From Photobacterium angustum (GTDB lineage Bacteria; Pseudomonadota; Gammaproteobacteria; Enterobacterales; Vibrionaceae): a stretch of DNA of 64,000 nt. The notes beneath the pieces were generated by a model. That model ran no database searches. It was not told the origin of the DNA and saw nothing but the letters and a program-made list of their open reading frames with translations. Positions 1 through 9,573 of the stretch are shown piece by piece; positions within the stretch are counted from its first letter, which is position 1, and each line of letters opens with the position of its first letter. The translations under genes and the position numbers were made by a program. The stretch covers positions 18,023 to 82,022 of the forward strand of contig NZ_PYOM01000022.1 of NCBI RefSeq assembly GCF_003026365.1. The letters run 5' to 3'.

Positions 1-2021
1 CGGCACAAATTCAGCATATTTTAGAGCAGTCACAACAAGGACAAGGCTACTTTTTAGATAAAGAAACTCAACACCCAGTGCAAGCGGGTGATATTGCGGT
101 GTTAGTACGTACAGGGCGAGAAGGTAAGTTGGTGCGTGAAGCACTGGCAAAACAAGGTATTGCCAGTGTGTATTTATCTAATCGTGATAGCGTTTTTTCC
201 ACTGCAGAAGCGGCTGATGTACAGCGATTATTACAAGCGGTGCTAACTCCTGATGACGATCGCGCATTGCGTGCTGCGTTGGCGTCAGGGTTGTTTTCTT
301 TAACCGCAATAGAGCTCGATACGCTTAATAATGATGAGAATGAGTGGGAAATTGCAGTAAATAGCTTTAAGCAATACCGTCAACAATGGCTCAAGCGTGG
401 TGTGATGCCAATGCTACGAAGCGTGATGGCGAAAAACAATATTGCTGAGCGTTTATTGGTGGAAGAAGGCGGTGAGCGTCGTTTAACTGATTTACTTCAC
501 ATTGGTGAATTACTGCAAGAAGCGAGTCAAACCTTAGACAGTGATTATGCGCTATTACGTTGGCTGGCTGAAAATGTAGCTGAGCCAAACGGTAATTCTG
601 ATGAGCAAATTCTGCGTTTAGAATCCGAACGTAATTTGGTGCAAATTGTTACCATTCACAAATCTAAAGGGTTGGAATACGATTTAGTCTTTATGCCGTT
701 TGTTTGTAGCTATCGCGAAGTCGATAGTAAAGGCGAAGTGAAATATCACGATGAAGACGACAACGTGACGATTTTAGATATTACCAAGCACGCTGATTCT
801 ATTTCTAAAGCTGATAAAGAACGCCTCGCAGAAGATCTACGTTTAATTTATGTAGCGTTAACTCGTGCTGTTTATGGCTGTTTTGTGGGTATGGCACCAG
901 TACGTAATGGTCGCAGTAGCAAAGAGCCGACAGGATTACATAAATCAGCAATGGGGTATTTAATTCAAAATGGTGAAGAGTGTGGGGTGGCTGCATTAGA
1001 ATTAGCACTGGCTAAGTTATCTGAAGCACAACCAACGATCACTATTGCTGAACCACCAGTATTACCTGTCGATAAGTGGGCAGGACAAAGTGAGCAAACT
1101 GATGCGTTGAATCGTCGTGAATTTGAGCGTCAAATTGAACGTAATTGGTGGATGACTAGTTATTCAAACTTGGTGAAACAAGGTCATCAAGCACATCATG
1201 ATAGCAGTTTAGATCTTCCTGGATTTGATATCGATTCTGTGCAGAAAGAAACGCCAGAAAACAATGAAACGGAGGTGGAATTAGAGCCTGAATACTCTAT
1301 TTACACTTTCCCTCGCGGTGCGCGTCCGGGAACATTTTTACATACGGTGTTTGAAGAAATCGAGTTTACTCGTCCTGTCGATAGCCCAGAAACTGTTGCT
1401 AAACTGACGGAGTTATTGCAACTTGAACATTACGAGTTAGCGTGGCTACCTGTATTACAGCAATTAATTAACGATGTTTTGCACTGCCCATTAGATGGCG
1501 AACAATTGCGATTGGCAGAAAAAACACCACAACAACGTTTAACGGAAATGGAGTTTTTACTCCCGATTGAAATGTTGCAATCACCGCTACTTAATAAAGT
1601 CATTGCTAAGCATGATTCTATTTCCGCTAAAGCTGGAGAGCTCGGCTTTAGTACGGTCAGCGGTATGCTTAAAGGTTTTATTGACTTGGTGTTTGAACAT
1701 CAGGGTAAATATTACGTATTAGACTGGAAATCGAATTATCTCGGTGATGATCCACAGGTGTACCGTGGTGAGCAGTTGGTTGAAGCGATGCGCGATCACC
1801 GCTATGACTTGCAGTATCAAATCTATGCCTTGGCACTGCAACGTTTCTTGCGTAGCCGTATTCCAAACTACGACTATGAGACTCATTTCGGTGGTGTGTA
1901 TTACTTGTTCCTACGTGGCATTCAAGCGGGTAGTGACAGTGGGATTTTCCATGCGAAACCATCGCAAGCATTGTTAGAAGAACTGGATTTATTAATTGAT
2001 GGAGCATTACCTCATGCTTAA
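1..2021 (+). CDS. recB: RecBCD subunit RecB, C-terminal part (5' end outside window)
   Basis: The frame is open from the first bases, so this is the last ~673 residues of a protein usually near 1200. RecB is the 3'-5' helicase and the only nuclease of RecBCD, which processes double-strand ends and loads RecA. Visible: UvrD-type helicase motif V (IVTIHKSKGLEYDLVFMP), motif VI (LRLIYVALTRA), then the nuclease domain with GTFLHTVFEE, the catalytic pair in GFIDLVFE...YYVLDWKSN, and the Q/Y motif YDLQYQIYALAL. All nuclease residues are present. The stop codon overlaps the recD start, so the genes are translationally coupled. recC is presumably upstream, outside the window. Confidence 0.97.
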   Translation, partial: AQIQHILEQSQQGQGYFLDKETQHPVQAGDIAVLVRTGREGKLVREALAKQGIASVYLSNRDSVFSTAEAADVQRLLQAVLTPDDDRALRAALASGLFSLTAIELDTLNNDENEWEIAVNSFKQYRQQWLKRGVMPMLRSVMAKNNIAERLLVEEGGERRLTDLLHIGELLQEASQTLDSDYALLRWLAENVAEPNGNSDEQILRLESERNLVQIVTIHKSKGLEYDLVFMPFVCSYREVDSKGEVKYHDEDDNVTILDITKHADSISKADKERLAEDLRLIYVALTRAVYGCFVGMAPVRNGRSSKEPTGLHKSAMGYLIQNGEECGVAALELALAKLSEAQPTITIAEPPVLPVDKWAGQSEQTDALNRREFERQIERNWWMTSYSNLVKQGHQAHHDSSLDLPGFDIDSVQKETPENNETEVELEPEYSIYTFPRGARPGTFLHTVFEEIEFTRPVDSPETVAKLTELLQLEHYELAWLPVLQQLINDVLHCPLDGEQLRLAEKTPQQRLTEMEFLLPIEMLQSPLLNKVIAKHDSISAKAGELGFSTVSGMLKGFIDLVFEHQGKYYVLDWKSNYLGDDPQVYRGEQLVEAMRDHRYDLQYQIYALALQRFLRSRIPNYDYETHFGGVYYLFLRGIQAGSDSGIFHAKPSQALLEELDLLIDGALPHA

Positions 2022-4083
2022 ACGACTTCAAGCGTTAACCAAACAAGGTGTGTTGCGTCAGCTTGATTATCAGTTCGCAAAATTTGTCGCGCATCATAGT
2101 CCTGCAGATCAAGCTGATTTAGCCGCACTTGTGGCAGCCCTTGCCAGTAATGAATTAGGTAAAGGACATGTTTGCGTCGTGTTAGATGCACTTTCGCCTC
2201 AGCGTTTATTTAGTTTGCCATCACGTGTTGCGATTGAGTTGTTAGAAGGCGTGCCTGAGCCTTCACAATGGGGAGAGCTATTAAGCCATTTTGCGGTGGT
2301 ATCGACCGTGCAAACAGGTAAGGTGCAAGCGACCCCTTTAGTTATTGAACATGGGCGTTTGTACCTCAGTCGTTATTGGCAATTTGAACAAACTGTTGCC
2401 AATAAAATTCTCATGATGGCAAACAATGCAGGATCTGAGGATGTGAGATTTAGCACGACTGATCTCAACGTTATGCATCAAGCATTAGATGATTTATTTC
2501 CTGTTACTTACGGTTACTTGTATGAAGCCTTATCAACAGCGACAACAGCTGATGCACACCAGAGCTTAGTGTGTGACATGCTTGATGTAGTGAAACCGGA
2601 GCAAGTTGACTGGACGAAAGTCGAGCATATTTTAGTGAATGCGACATCGCAAAAAGATCTGTCTCAATTAGATCGGGTGATCCCACTTGATGCCTGCTTA
2701 AATTGGCAGAAAGTAGCAGCAGCAGTGGCATTGACACGTCAGTTTGCAGTGATTTCTGGCGGCCCAGGTACGGGTAAAACAACCACCGTCGCTAAATTAC
2801 TTGCGGCATTAGTGATGCAAGCGGGTGATGAGCATATACCTAATATTATGCTGGTGGCACCGACAGGTAAGGCGGCGGCACGTTTAACAGAATCAATTAG
2901 TTCTGCGGTGAAATCATTGCCCGTTGAGGCATCAGTAAAAGAGCGTATTCCGACTCAGTCAAGTACGCTCCATCGTTTATTAGGGGCAATTCCGGGACGC
3001 GTTGAATTTCGCTACCATAAAGATAATCCCTTACACCTTGATGTGTTAGTGGTTGATGAAGCCTCAATGGTTGATTTACCTATGATGGCACGATTGCTCG
3101 ATGCGATGCCTGTTGGCGCGAAACTGATTTTATTAGGGGATAGAGATCAGTTGGCATCGGTTGAAGCGGGTGCAGTGCTCGGTGATATCTGCTCATTTGC
3201 TAATCAAGGTTATAGTGGATCGCAAGGGCAAGTGCTTAGCCAATTGACGGGCTATGATCTTCATAGCACCTCATTAGATTTAAGTTTGGTGGCCGATTGT
3301 TTATGCATGCTACAAAAGAGTTACCGTTTCCACGCTCAATCTGGTATTGGTCAGTTAGCGAAAGCAATTAACAGCGGTCGTCCTGCGTTGGTGGAAAAAG
3401 TTTGGCAGCAAGGCTTTAAAGATATTCATCATTACTCCTTATCTTCTGACAGTTATCAGTCGATGATTAATCAGGTGACGACTTTCTATTACGATTATTT
3501 AGATGCGATTGCCGAACAACGCGATCCTAACTTGGTGCTAGATGCGTTTGCGAATGTGCGTTTGTTATGTGCATTGCGTGAAGGTGATTTTGGTGTTGTA
3601 GGGTTAAACTACCGGATAGAAAAAGAGTTAACTCACCGTGGTAAAATTAACCCAGGGGACGATACGTGGTATCAAGGTCGCCCAATTATGATCACCCGAA
3701 ATGATCACGCAGTAGGTTTATATAACGGTGATATTGGTATCACTATGTTAGAGCCAGAAACGGAAGCCGTCGATGGTGTGCGTCGTTTGAAGGTCTATTT
3801 TGAGATGCCTGATGGTACGATCCGTGGATTCTTGCCTAGTCGTATTCCAGAGCATGAAGTGGTGTATGCGATGACGATCCATAAATCACAAGGATCTGAA
3901 TTTGCTGATACCGTAATGGTGTTGCCGAATGACTTTACACCGATCTTAACTCGAGAGTTGATTTATACTGGTATCACTCGTGCAAAAGCGAGATTGTATC
4001 TTTACGCTCAACCAGACGTTATTCGTCGTAGTGTGCAAGTAAGAACTGAGCGAGCAAGTGGTTTATCTGAATTGTTAGTGTAA
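2014..4083 (+). CDS. recD: RecBCD subunit RecD, 5'-3' helicase
   Basis: RecD is the fast 5'-3' motor of RecBCD and controls Chi recognition. The 689-aa protein has a superfamily 1 core: Walker A SGGPGTGKTTTV near residue 250, LVAPTGKAAARL, Walker B VLVVDEASMVD, GDRDQLASVEAGAVLGDI, and the C-terminal motifs AMTIHKSQGSEF and YTGITRAK. The frame stays open upstream to codon 1996, but ATG 2014 is chosen because GGAG at 2001-2004 lies 9 nt before it and the ATG overlaps the recB TAA. A strong terminator follows. Length is slightly above the E. coli protein. Confidence 0.96.
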   Translation: MLKRLQALTKQGVLRQLDYQFAKFVAHHSPADQADLAALVAALASNELGKGHVCVVLDALSPQRLFSLPSRVAIELLEGVPEPSQWGELLSHFAVVSTVQTGKVQATPLVIEHGRLYLSRYWQFEQTVANKILMMANNAGSEDVRFSTTDLNVMHQALDDLFPVTYGYLYEALSTATTADAHQSLVCDMLDVVKPEQVDWTKVEHILVNATSQKDLSQLDRVIPLDACLNWQKVAAAVALTRQFAVISGGPGTGKTTTVAKLLAALVMQAGDEHIPNIMLVAPTGKAAARLTESISSAVKSLPVEASVKERIPTQSSTLHRLLGAIPGRVEFRYHKDNPLHLDVLVVDEASMVDLPMMARLLDAMPVGAKLILLGDRDQLASVEAGAVLGDICSFANQGYSGSQGQVLSQLTGYDLHSTSLDLSLVADCLCMLQKSYRFHAQSGIGQLAKAINSGRPALVEKVWQQGFKDIHHYSLSSDSYQSMINQVTTFYYDYLDAIAEQRDPNLVLDAFANVRLLCALREGDFGVVGLNYRIEKELTHRGKINPGDDTWYQGRPIMITRNDHAVGLYNGDIGITMLEPETEAVDGVRRLKVYFEMPDGTIRGFLPSRIPEHEVVYAMTIHKSQGSEFADTVMVLPNDFTPILTRELIYTGITRAKARLYLYAQPDVIRRSVQVRTERASGLSELLV

Positions 4084-4100
4084 ACCTTTACCTATTAATA

Positions 4101-4130
4101 AAAACGCCAGTATTTGTGCTGGCGTTTTTT
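4101..4130 (+). terminator. Rho-independent terminator after recD
   Basis: A 7-bp stem (ACGCCAG/CTGGCGT, 4104-4110 with 4119-4125) is followed by a run of six T. An A-rich left flank means it may also serve the minus-strand dsbB unit converging from the right. Confidence 0.85.
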
Positions 4131-4150
4131 ATTGTTCGTTATTTAAGATG

Positions 4151-4699
4151 TTACTTAAACATGTCTAACAACCAGTAACTAACAGGGTTATCTGGACATT
4201 GGTAAGGGCCACATTCAAGGAATGTAGAAATAACATTAATTAAAACGGCAACAATCGCTAGAATACAAACAAACTTACCAAATTTGTTCATTTGATAATT
4301 TTCGCTTGTCCACTCTTTATTCCAAAGTAGGAGAAGTAGTGCGACACCGGCGATAGCCATAGCAAAGATCACAAATGCCCATGTGTAGTAGTGCATACCA
4401 AGGATCGGGCTACCAAAACCCGGTGTGCCAGGGATAACGTGTAGCGATACTTGGCGAAGCGCTGTCGCTGCGCCAAATAATGCACCGACTAAGATCACAC
4501 CATAATGGCGTTGCTGAGTGCCATAAACGACATTAAGCATAAAGCCGAACATTACCATAACAAAACCAAGACGCTGCAATAAACACAGTGGACAAGGTAA
4601 TTCATTCCAAGCGACTTGTAATACTGAGCCCATTAATAATACAAAGGTAATACCTAATAGACCCAAGCTATTAAGAAGGGTTACATGTTTATTATTCAT
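4151..4699 (-). CDS. DsbB-family disulfide bond formation protein
   Basis: A 182-aa inner-membrane protein with several hydrophobic segments. It has the DsbB-family first-loop motif PCPLC (C36, C39) followed by LLQR at the start of the next helix. DsbB-type proteins reoxidise a periplasmic thiol oxidase and pass electrons to quinone. The other cysteine pair is CGPYQC (C163, C168) at the extreme C-terminus, unlike classical E. coli DsbB, where the second pair is split in a loop before the last helix. I therefore call it a DsbB paralogue and not housekeeping dsbB. It follows a 51-aa hydrophobic protein by 14 nt, with a strong GAGGGGGA ribosome binding site in the gap. Confidence 0.85.
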   Translation of the reverse strand: MNNKHVTLLNSLGLLGITFVLLMGSVLQVAWNELPCPLCLLQRLGFVMVMFGFMLNVVYGTQQRHYGVILVGALFGAATALRQVSLHVIPGTPGFGSPILGMHYYTWAFVIFAMAIAGVALLLLLWNKEWTSENYQMNKFGKFVCILAIVAVLINVISTFLECGPYQCPDNPVSYWLLDMFK

Positions 4700-4713
4700 T
4701 AATCATTCCCCCT

Positions 4714-4869
4714 CTATAATAAAATCGATAGTGAATCAGTTGCATGGTGATGAAACCAGTACAAGCCAATAATTACGGATGCAGCAAAAAATGCATATCC
4801 TACGTTTTTTTTACCAATGAAAGCGCTGACCATTGCAATCAAAAGTAATAGAAATATTAAACTCATCAT
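4714..4869 (-). CDS. Small hydrophobic protein, DUF5993-like
   Basis: A 51-aa frame (50 if the second of two adjacent ATGs at 4866 is used). It encodes a leucine/isoleucine-rich membrane segment, a short GKKNVGY turn, a second hydrophobic segment, then YWFHHHATD and a short tail. The two-helix plan with the HHATD signature resembles DUF5993 proteins, which I recall as being encoded next to DsbB-family genes. It lies directly upstream of the DsbB-family gene in the same direction, so a two-gene operon is likely. Function unknown; a small partner or stabiliser of the oxidase is only inference. The ribosome binding site is weak. Confidence 0.7.
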   Translation of the reverse strand: MMSLIFLLLLIAMVSAFIGKKNVGYAFFAASVIIGLYWFHHHATDSLSILL

Positions 4870-5005
4870 AAGTTGATTTAACCTAAAGTAATTTGTGTTT
4901 TTATAATGTTTGTATCGTTATCTTAGTTGAGCATGTTTTTAATAAAATAACTCTACACAGACAATTTTACGCCCTTAAGACAGCCTTTTGTTAATTTTGT
5001 GTCAA

Positions 5006-6334
5006 TTATTTTACTGTTGTAATGAGGATCTTTGATCTTCTCTGGTAATTATAGAGTGCTTTTTTTGCCATTGGCAGCCTATCGACATCACATTCAGAAA
5101 AGCCCTGTTCGCGGAACCAGTGTAAGCTTTGAGTGGTTAATACAAATAAATGTTCGAGGTTTTGTTGGCGTGCTTGTAGGCATAACTCATTGAGCAGTAA
5201 TACACCGCGATTATCATCCCTAAAGTCAGAATGAATCGCCACACAAGCCATTTCAGCCATTTTCTCTTCAGGAAAGGGATAAAGCGCAGCACAACCGATA
5301 ATTAAATTGTCACGCTCTACAATCGTAAATTGAGTAATTTCTTGCTCTAGTTGTTCTCGGGAACGTCGAACTAAAATTCCCTCTTGCTCTAATGGCTGGA
5401 TCAGATCCAGAATGCCACCAATGTCATTAATGTTGGCGCGTCGCACTTTTTCTGCACTCGCCATTACGATTTGGGTGCCGATACCATCAAGAGAAAAAAG
5501 CTCTTGAATTAATGCACCATCTTCTTTGTAGCTGATTAGGTGGCTGCGAGGAACGCCAGCTCGACAAGCACTAATAGCACCACGTAGGAAACGCCCAGTA
5601 CCACAGTCTTGCGCTCGCTGTGCGACAAGTTTCTGATGGATATGATCGGCTTCGTTTGGCAGTAATTCAGAGATAATTTCATCGTTATCGCCCACGACTC
5701 CCTGCTCTGAGCAGAAACCAATAAGCTTGTCGGCTTTTAAGCGGATAGCAACTTGGGTTGCGACCTCTTCAGAGGTGAGGTTAAAGCACTCGCCCGTTAC
5801 TGAACTCGCGATGGGGCCGAGTAGTACAATGGAACCTTGCTCTAACTGGCGTTTAATCGCATCGGTATCAATACGACGAATTTTTCCACTATGACAATAA
5901 TCTACGCCGTCATCGACACCGAGAGGTTGGGCGATAATAAAGTTGCCACTAATAATATTAATCTGCGCGCCTGCCATTGGGGTGTTATGGAGCCCCATTG
6001 AAAAGCGAGCGGTGATATCTAACTGAAGTTGTCCCGCTGCTTGCTTGGCAATTTCTAATGCTCGTTCATCGGTAATACGGATCCCTTTGTGATAAGGAGA
6101 ATGACAATCTTGCTCTGTCAATAATGTACTGATTTGTGGGCGAGCGCCGTAGACAATAACGATTTGAATGCCTAGGCTGTTAAGTAATGCGATATCATTG
6201 ACGATATTATCGAAGTTGGGATCGGCAAATGCTTCTCCACCCACCATGATCACCATGGTTTTCCCAACATGTGCATTTAGGTAGGGAGCTGATTGCCTGA
6301 ATCCTTTAACCAGCGGTGTACTACGTCTTTTCAC
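5006..6334 (-). CDS. argA: Amino-acid N-acetyltransferase (N-acetylglutamate synthase)
   Basis: Catalyses acetyl-CoA + glutamate to N-acetylglutamate, the first step of arginine synthesis. The 442-aa protein has the N-terminal amino-acid-kinase-like regulatory domain ([43 protein letters not shown]) and a C-terminal GNAT domain (residues ~295-440: [38 protein letters not shown]). Length and motifs match E. coli ArgA throughout. It is monocistronic and divergent from the DUF2850 gene. I looked for ArgR boxes in the 170-bp divergent region and saw none I would defend. Confidence 0.97.
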   Translation of the reverse strand: MKRRSTPLVKGFRQSAPYLNAHVGKTMVIMVGGEAFADPNFDNIVNDIALLNSLGIQIVIVYGARPQISTLLTEQDCHSPYHKGIRITDERALEIAKQAAGQLQLDITARFSMGLHNTPMAGAQINIISGNFIIAQPLGVDDGVDYCHSGKIRRIDTDAIKRQLEQGSIVLLGPIASSVTGECFNLTSEEVATQVAIRLKADKLIGFCSEQGVVGDNDEIISELLPNEADHIHQKLVAQRAQDCGTGRFLRGAISACRAGVPRSHLISYKEDGALIQELFSLDGIGTQIVMASAEKVRRANINDIGGILDLIQPLEQEGILVRRSREQLEQEITQFTIVERDNLIIGCAALYPFPEEKMAEMACVAIHSDFRDDNRGVLLLNELCLQARQQNLEHLFVLTTQSLHWFREQGFSECDVDRLPMAKKALYNYQRRSKILITTVK

Positions 6335-6505
6335 TATCTGACATCCATGTACAAAAAAGTTATATGGATAAAGTAAATTAATTTATCAATTTGTACAGTA
6401 TTTAAGTGATAGTATTTGCAAAGATGTTATAGCGATGATTTTAAATTAACATTGCGAACAACCTGTTAGTTTAAATTGAATTAGTGGTTTTTGTGGAGGT
6501 GGTAA

Positions 6506-6916
6506 TTGGATAAAGTACAATCATCTAAAGTCAGTACTTATCATATGATGACAAAACATTCACAAACAATTATTTTGATCTTGCTATTAGTTGGTGGTTT
6601 AGCACTCACTGGCCTGTTTGTATCAAAAACAGCCTTATCTTCTTGGTTAAAGCCCCCTTCATCTGCAGCCATATATGGCTATTGGAAAGAGCATGATGTC
6701 GCGCAATATGCGGCAGATAGTTTTGAAGTTCGTCCACTGGGTATTTATCGTGATGGGCGACTAGTAACGACACAGTATTGCTGGGATGGCCAAATATTGA
6801 GCTATCAATTAGGTGAACAGCATTACTCTTATCTTTATCATAAGAATAACTTTATTCGTCAGCAGCCCGCACATTACATTTCTACATTTGTACGCACACC
6901 GTTACTACTCGATTAG
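6506..6916 (+). CDS. DUF2850 family protein
   Basis: A 136-aa protein with one hydrophobic segment near residues 21-41 and an exported domain (IYGYWKEHDVAQYAADSFEVR, then CWDGQILSYQLG). The pattern fits DUF2850, small membrane-anchored proteins of Vibrionaceae with no known function. The start is TTG 6506, chosen because GGAGGT at 6495-6500 is five bases upstream. It is divergent from argA and its stop overlaps the stop of the following opposite-strand gene by 4 nt. Confidence 0.75.
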   Translation: MDKVQSSKVSTYHMMTKHSQTIILILLLVGGLALTGLFVSKTALSSWLKPPSSAAIYGYWKEHDVAQYAADSFEVRPLGIYRDGRLVTTQYCWDGQILSYQLGEQHYSYLYHKNNFIRQQPAHYISTFVRTPLLLD

Positions 6917-7128
6917 ATCAGTTTTAGTAGCTCATGGATGGAACTTTGCTTGAGTGCTATTTGTCTCAAGAGATCAGCTATCTGCGGTGTACCGCCGAGA
7001 CAATGTTGGATCACGTGGTTAATTTGGTGTTGAGGGACCCCTTCGCTAGTTAAATTTCTGATCCATTGGTATTCAATAGCATTGGGATCTAACAAGGTAT
7101 CTTTGCCAACTTTAAGTGGTGATTGCAT
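6913..7128 (-). CDS. Hypothetical 71-aa protein
   Basis: I do not recognise this family. It is a soluble, predominantly helical 71-residue protein with no membrane segment or cysteine pair; one histidine-rich stretch (PQHQINHVIQHC) is followed by a leucine-rich C-terminus. A good AAGGA lies before the ATG, which supports it being real. It converges on the DUF2850 gene with overlapping stops, so there is no room for a terminator between them. Confidence 0.55.
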   Translation of the reverse strand: MQSPLKVGKDTLLDPNAIEYQWIRNLTSEGVPQHQINHVIQHCLGGTPQIADLLRQIALKQSSIHELLKLI

Positions 7129-7427
7129 CTCTTTATATCCTTATGAGTGCGTTATTTTTATTATTCGTTTGTAAGTTGTTTATTTTTTATTACGATTTTA
7201 TTAAATCGCTTGTATATGTCAAGAATATGACACTGGGGGAGTTATTAACAATATAAATATCTATATTCGTTGAGTGAAAATGCAAACACTACAATGACAT
7301 TTAGATACAAATATGACTTAAGATTATTACGTTATATTGTTATTGATTTGCTACTATTGCCTTCATTCACATATATCTACCATATTAGCTGTATCTCGCA
7401 TTTTAAAATTTTATAGGCTTATCTATC
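7129..7427. other. AT-rich divergent intergenic region
   Basis: About 300 bases between the 71-aa gene and mltA. It must hold promoters for both, but I see no convincing pair of hexamers, no terminator, no repeat and no open frame with a ribosome binding site. Confidence 0.5.
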
Positions 7428-8558
7428 GTGTTACGTAAAGCAGCAATCGCTATTATTATGTTTGGTTTAGTAGGTTGTGCATCGAATAACGATGCACAAT
7501 CAACCAATGAACAAACCGCTATTCAAAAAAATCCATTAGCTCACCAATATCTTGGTAACTATTTTTCACATGTATTAAATCGTGTTTCAACAATTAAGTC
7601 AGATAAGCAGCGAGATTACACCACCTTTGCTCCTCAAGCTGAAATGGTAGTCACACGTTCTCCATCAATGGCCCGCAAATATGGCCCGCTGTATAACCAG
7701 CTTGAAAAGTGGATTAGTGCGGGTGGCGATCCAAGCACATTGGCAAACTACGGCATTGAAGCGGCGCAAATGGGCGGTGGTGATAATAAAGGTAATGTGA
7801 TGTTTACTGGTTATTATTCACCTGTTATTGAACTTCGTCATACACCAAATGCAGAGTTCCGTTACCCTGTATATGCAATGCCTAAGTGTAATGGTCGTTG
7901 CCCATCTCGCGCTGAAATTTACAATGGTGCGTTAAAGGGTAAGGGCTTGGAGTTAGGTTACAGCAAATCCATGCTAGATATTTTCATGATGGAAGTTCAA
8001 GGCAGTGGCTTTGTGCATTATGAAGACAATGATCAATTAGAATACTTTGGTTATAACGGTAAAAATGGTCACCGCTATGTGAGTATTGGCCGAGTATTGA
8101 TTGATCGTGGTGAAGTGCCGAAAGAAAAAATGTCACTGAAAGCTATTCAAGAGTGGGTATCCACCCATAGTGATGCTGAAGTACGTGAATTGCTAGAGCA
8201 AAATCCATCATTTGTTTTCTTTAAACCAACGAAAACGTTAGATGTTAAAGGCAGCGCGGGTATTCCGTTACTTGCTAATGCTGCAGTAGCGGCAGATCGT
8301 AAATATATTCCAATGGGCTCTGCGCTATTAGCTGAAGTACCCGAGCTTGATGCTCAAGGTCATTGGACGGGTAAGCACGTATTACGTTTATTACTGGCGT
8401 TAGATACCGGCGGTGCGGTGAAGAAAAACCACCTCGATCTTTATCACGGGATGGGTAAGCAAGCTGGTACTGATGCGGGCCACTACAAGCACTTTGGCCG
8501 TGTATGGCGTTTAGGCTTAGAAGGGACTGCAACACAAGACCCTTGGCTTAAGCCATAG
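7428..8558 (+). CDS. mltA: Membrane-bound lytic murein transglycosylase A
   Basis: Cleaves peptidoglycan between MurNAc and GlcNAc to give 1,6-anhydro ends, from the inner face of the outer membrane. The 376-aa lipoprotein starts at GTG 7428; residues 1-17 form a lipoprotein signal ending in the lipobox LVGC with Cys17. The MltA domain follows (VMFTGYYSPVIELRHT, FMMEVQGSGFVHYED), and the C-terminal 3D domain carries the catalytic aspartate in LLLALDTGGAVKKNHLDLY. Upstream of tcdA as in E. coli, though amiC, which lies between argA and mltA there, is absent here. Confidence 0.95.
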   Translation: MLRKAAIAIIMFGLVGCASNNDAQSTNEQTAIQKNPLAHQYLGNYFSHVLNRVSTIKSDKQRDYTTFAPQAEMVVTRSPSMARKYGPLYNQLEKWISAGGDPSTLANYGIEAAQMGGGDNKGNVMFTGYYSPVIELRHTPNAEFRYPVYAMPKCNGRCPSRAEIYNGALKGKGLELGYSKSMLDIFMMEVQGSGFVHYEDNDQLEYFGYNGKNGHRYVSIGRVLIDRGEVPKEKMSLKAIQEWVSTHSDAEVRELLEQNPSFVFFKPTKTLDVKGSAGIPLLANAAVAADRKYIPMGSALLAEVPELDAQGHWTGKHVLRLLLALDTGGAVKKNHLDLYHGMGKQAGTDAGHYKHFGRVWRLGLEGTATQDPWLKP

Positions 8559-8622
8559 TTTGGTACTGTTAGAAAGCATTTCCAACACGCTTGAGTGATG
8601 CTAACAACTGGACAATCCTATT

Positions 8623-8655
8623 AAGAGTGCGTATAAAAACGCACTCTTTCTTTAT
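8623..8655 (+). terminator. Terminator between mltA and tcdA
   Basis: A 10-bp perfect stem (8623-8632 with 8639-8648, AAGAGTGCGT/ACGCACTCTT) is followed by TTCTTTAT. It separates mltA from tcdA, so the two are probably transcribed separately. Confidence 0.7.
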
Positions 8656-8679
8656 CCATCAGCTCAGTGAAGAAATACT

Positions 8680-9489
8680 ATGCGTGAACTTGATACCCCA
8701 GCATCCGACAGTTATAACCAACGTTTTGGCGGTACACGTCGCTTATACGGTAATAGCGAAGTAGACATTCTTCGTGCTGCACATGTGTGTGTGATTGGTA
8801 TTGGCGGTGTTGGTTCATGGGCGGCAGAAGCGCTAGCACGTTCAGGTATTGGGGAACTTACCCTGATAGATATGGATGATGTGTGTGTGACGAATATTAA
8901 TCGTCAAATACATGCCATGACTGGGACAGTAGGTAAAAGCAAAATTGAAGTAATGGCTGAGCGTATTCACTTAATCAATCCTGAGTGTAAAGTGAATCTT
9001 ATAGATGATTTCATTACACCTGAAAATCAAGCTGAATACTTGTCAAAAGACTTTGATTACGTACTCGATGCGATAGATAGCATGAAGCCAAAAGCGGCAC
9101 TGCTGTCATACTGTAAAAGCAATAAAATTAAGGTGATCACCACAGGTGGTGCTGGCGGTCAAATGGACCCAACACAAATTCAGATCGCTGATTTAACCAA
9201 GACAATTCAAGATCCATTGGCGAAAAAGTTACGTGATACCTTGCGTCGTCATCATAACTTCCCGAAAAACCCAAAACGTAAGTTTGGTATTGATTGCGTA
9301 TTTTCAACAGAGCAACTGAAGTACCCACAAGCCGACGGCTCTGTGTGTGCAGTAAAAGCGACTGCTGAAGGGCCTAAGCGTATGGATTGCGCAAGTGGTT
9401 TTGGCGCGGCAACTGTTGTAACAGCAACGTTTGGTTTTGTCGCGGTATCACAAATATTGCGTAAGCTTATCGAGAAACATAAACAGTGA
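8680..9489 (+). CDS. tcdA: tRNA threonylcarbamoyladenosine dehydratase TcdA (CsdL)
   Basis: An E1/ThiF-like ATP-dependent enzyme that cyclises t6A37 of tRNA to ct6A. The 269-aa protein shows the adenylating core GIGGVGSWAAEALARSGIG (residues ~41-59), the acidic end of the nucleotide-binding strand in LIDMDDVCVTNINRQ, and CASGFGAATVVTATFG near the C-terminus. In E. coli TcdA works with the CsdA-CsdE sulfur system; here csdE and csdA follow on the opposite strand, preserving that link. A terminator follows. Confidence 0.95.
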   Translation: MRELDTPASDSYNQRFGGTRRLYGNSEVDILRAAHVCVIGIGGVGSWAAEALARSGIGELTLIDMDDVCVTNINRQIHAMTGTVGKSKIEVMAERIHLINPECKVNLIDDFITPENQAEYLSKDFDYVLDAIDSMKPKAALLSYCKSNKIKVITTGGAGGQMDPTQIQIADLTKTIQDPLAKKLRDTLRRHHNFPKNPKRKFGIDCVFSTEQLKYPQADGSVCAVKATAEGPKRMDCASGFGAATVVTATFGFVAVSQILRKLIEKHKQ

Positions 9490-9507
9490 TCGATAGGCAG
9501 CTACATG

Positions 9508-9538
9508 AAAAAGGCAGATCATATGGTCTGCCTTTTTT
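9508..9538. terminator. Bidirectional terminator between tcdA and csdE
   Basis: AAAAGGCAGA pairs with TCTGCCTTTT across the loop TCATATGG, with A and T tracts on both sides. It can end tcdA on the plus strand and csdA-csdE on the minus strand. Confidence 0.85.
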
Positions 9539-9573
9539 GTTGCTGTGCTATTTCTAGGAATGATAAATCTTGT

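Noticed and set aside
6335..6505. ArgR boxes between argA and the DUF2850 gene
   Set aside because: Only partial AT-rich palindromes are present, none close to TGAAT-N4-ATTCA in paired arrangement.
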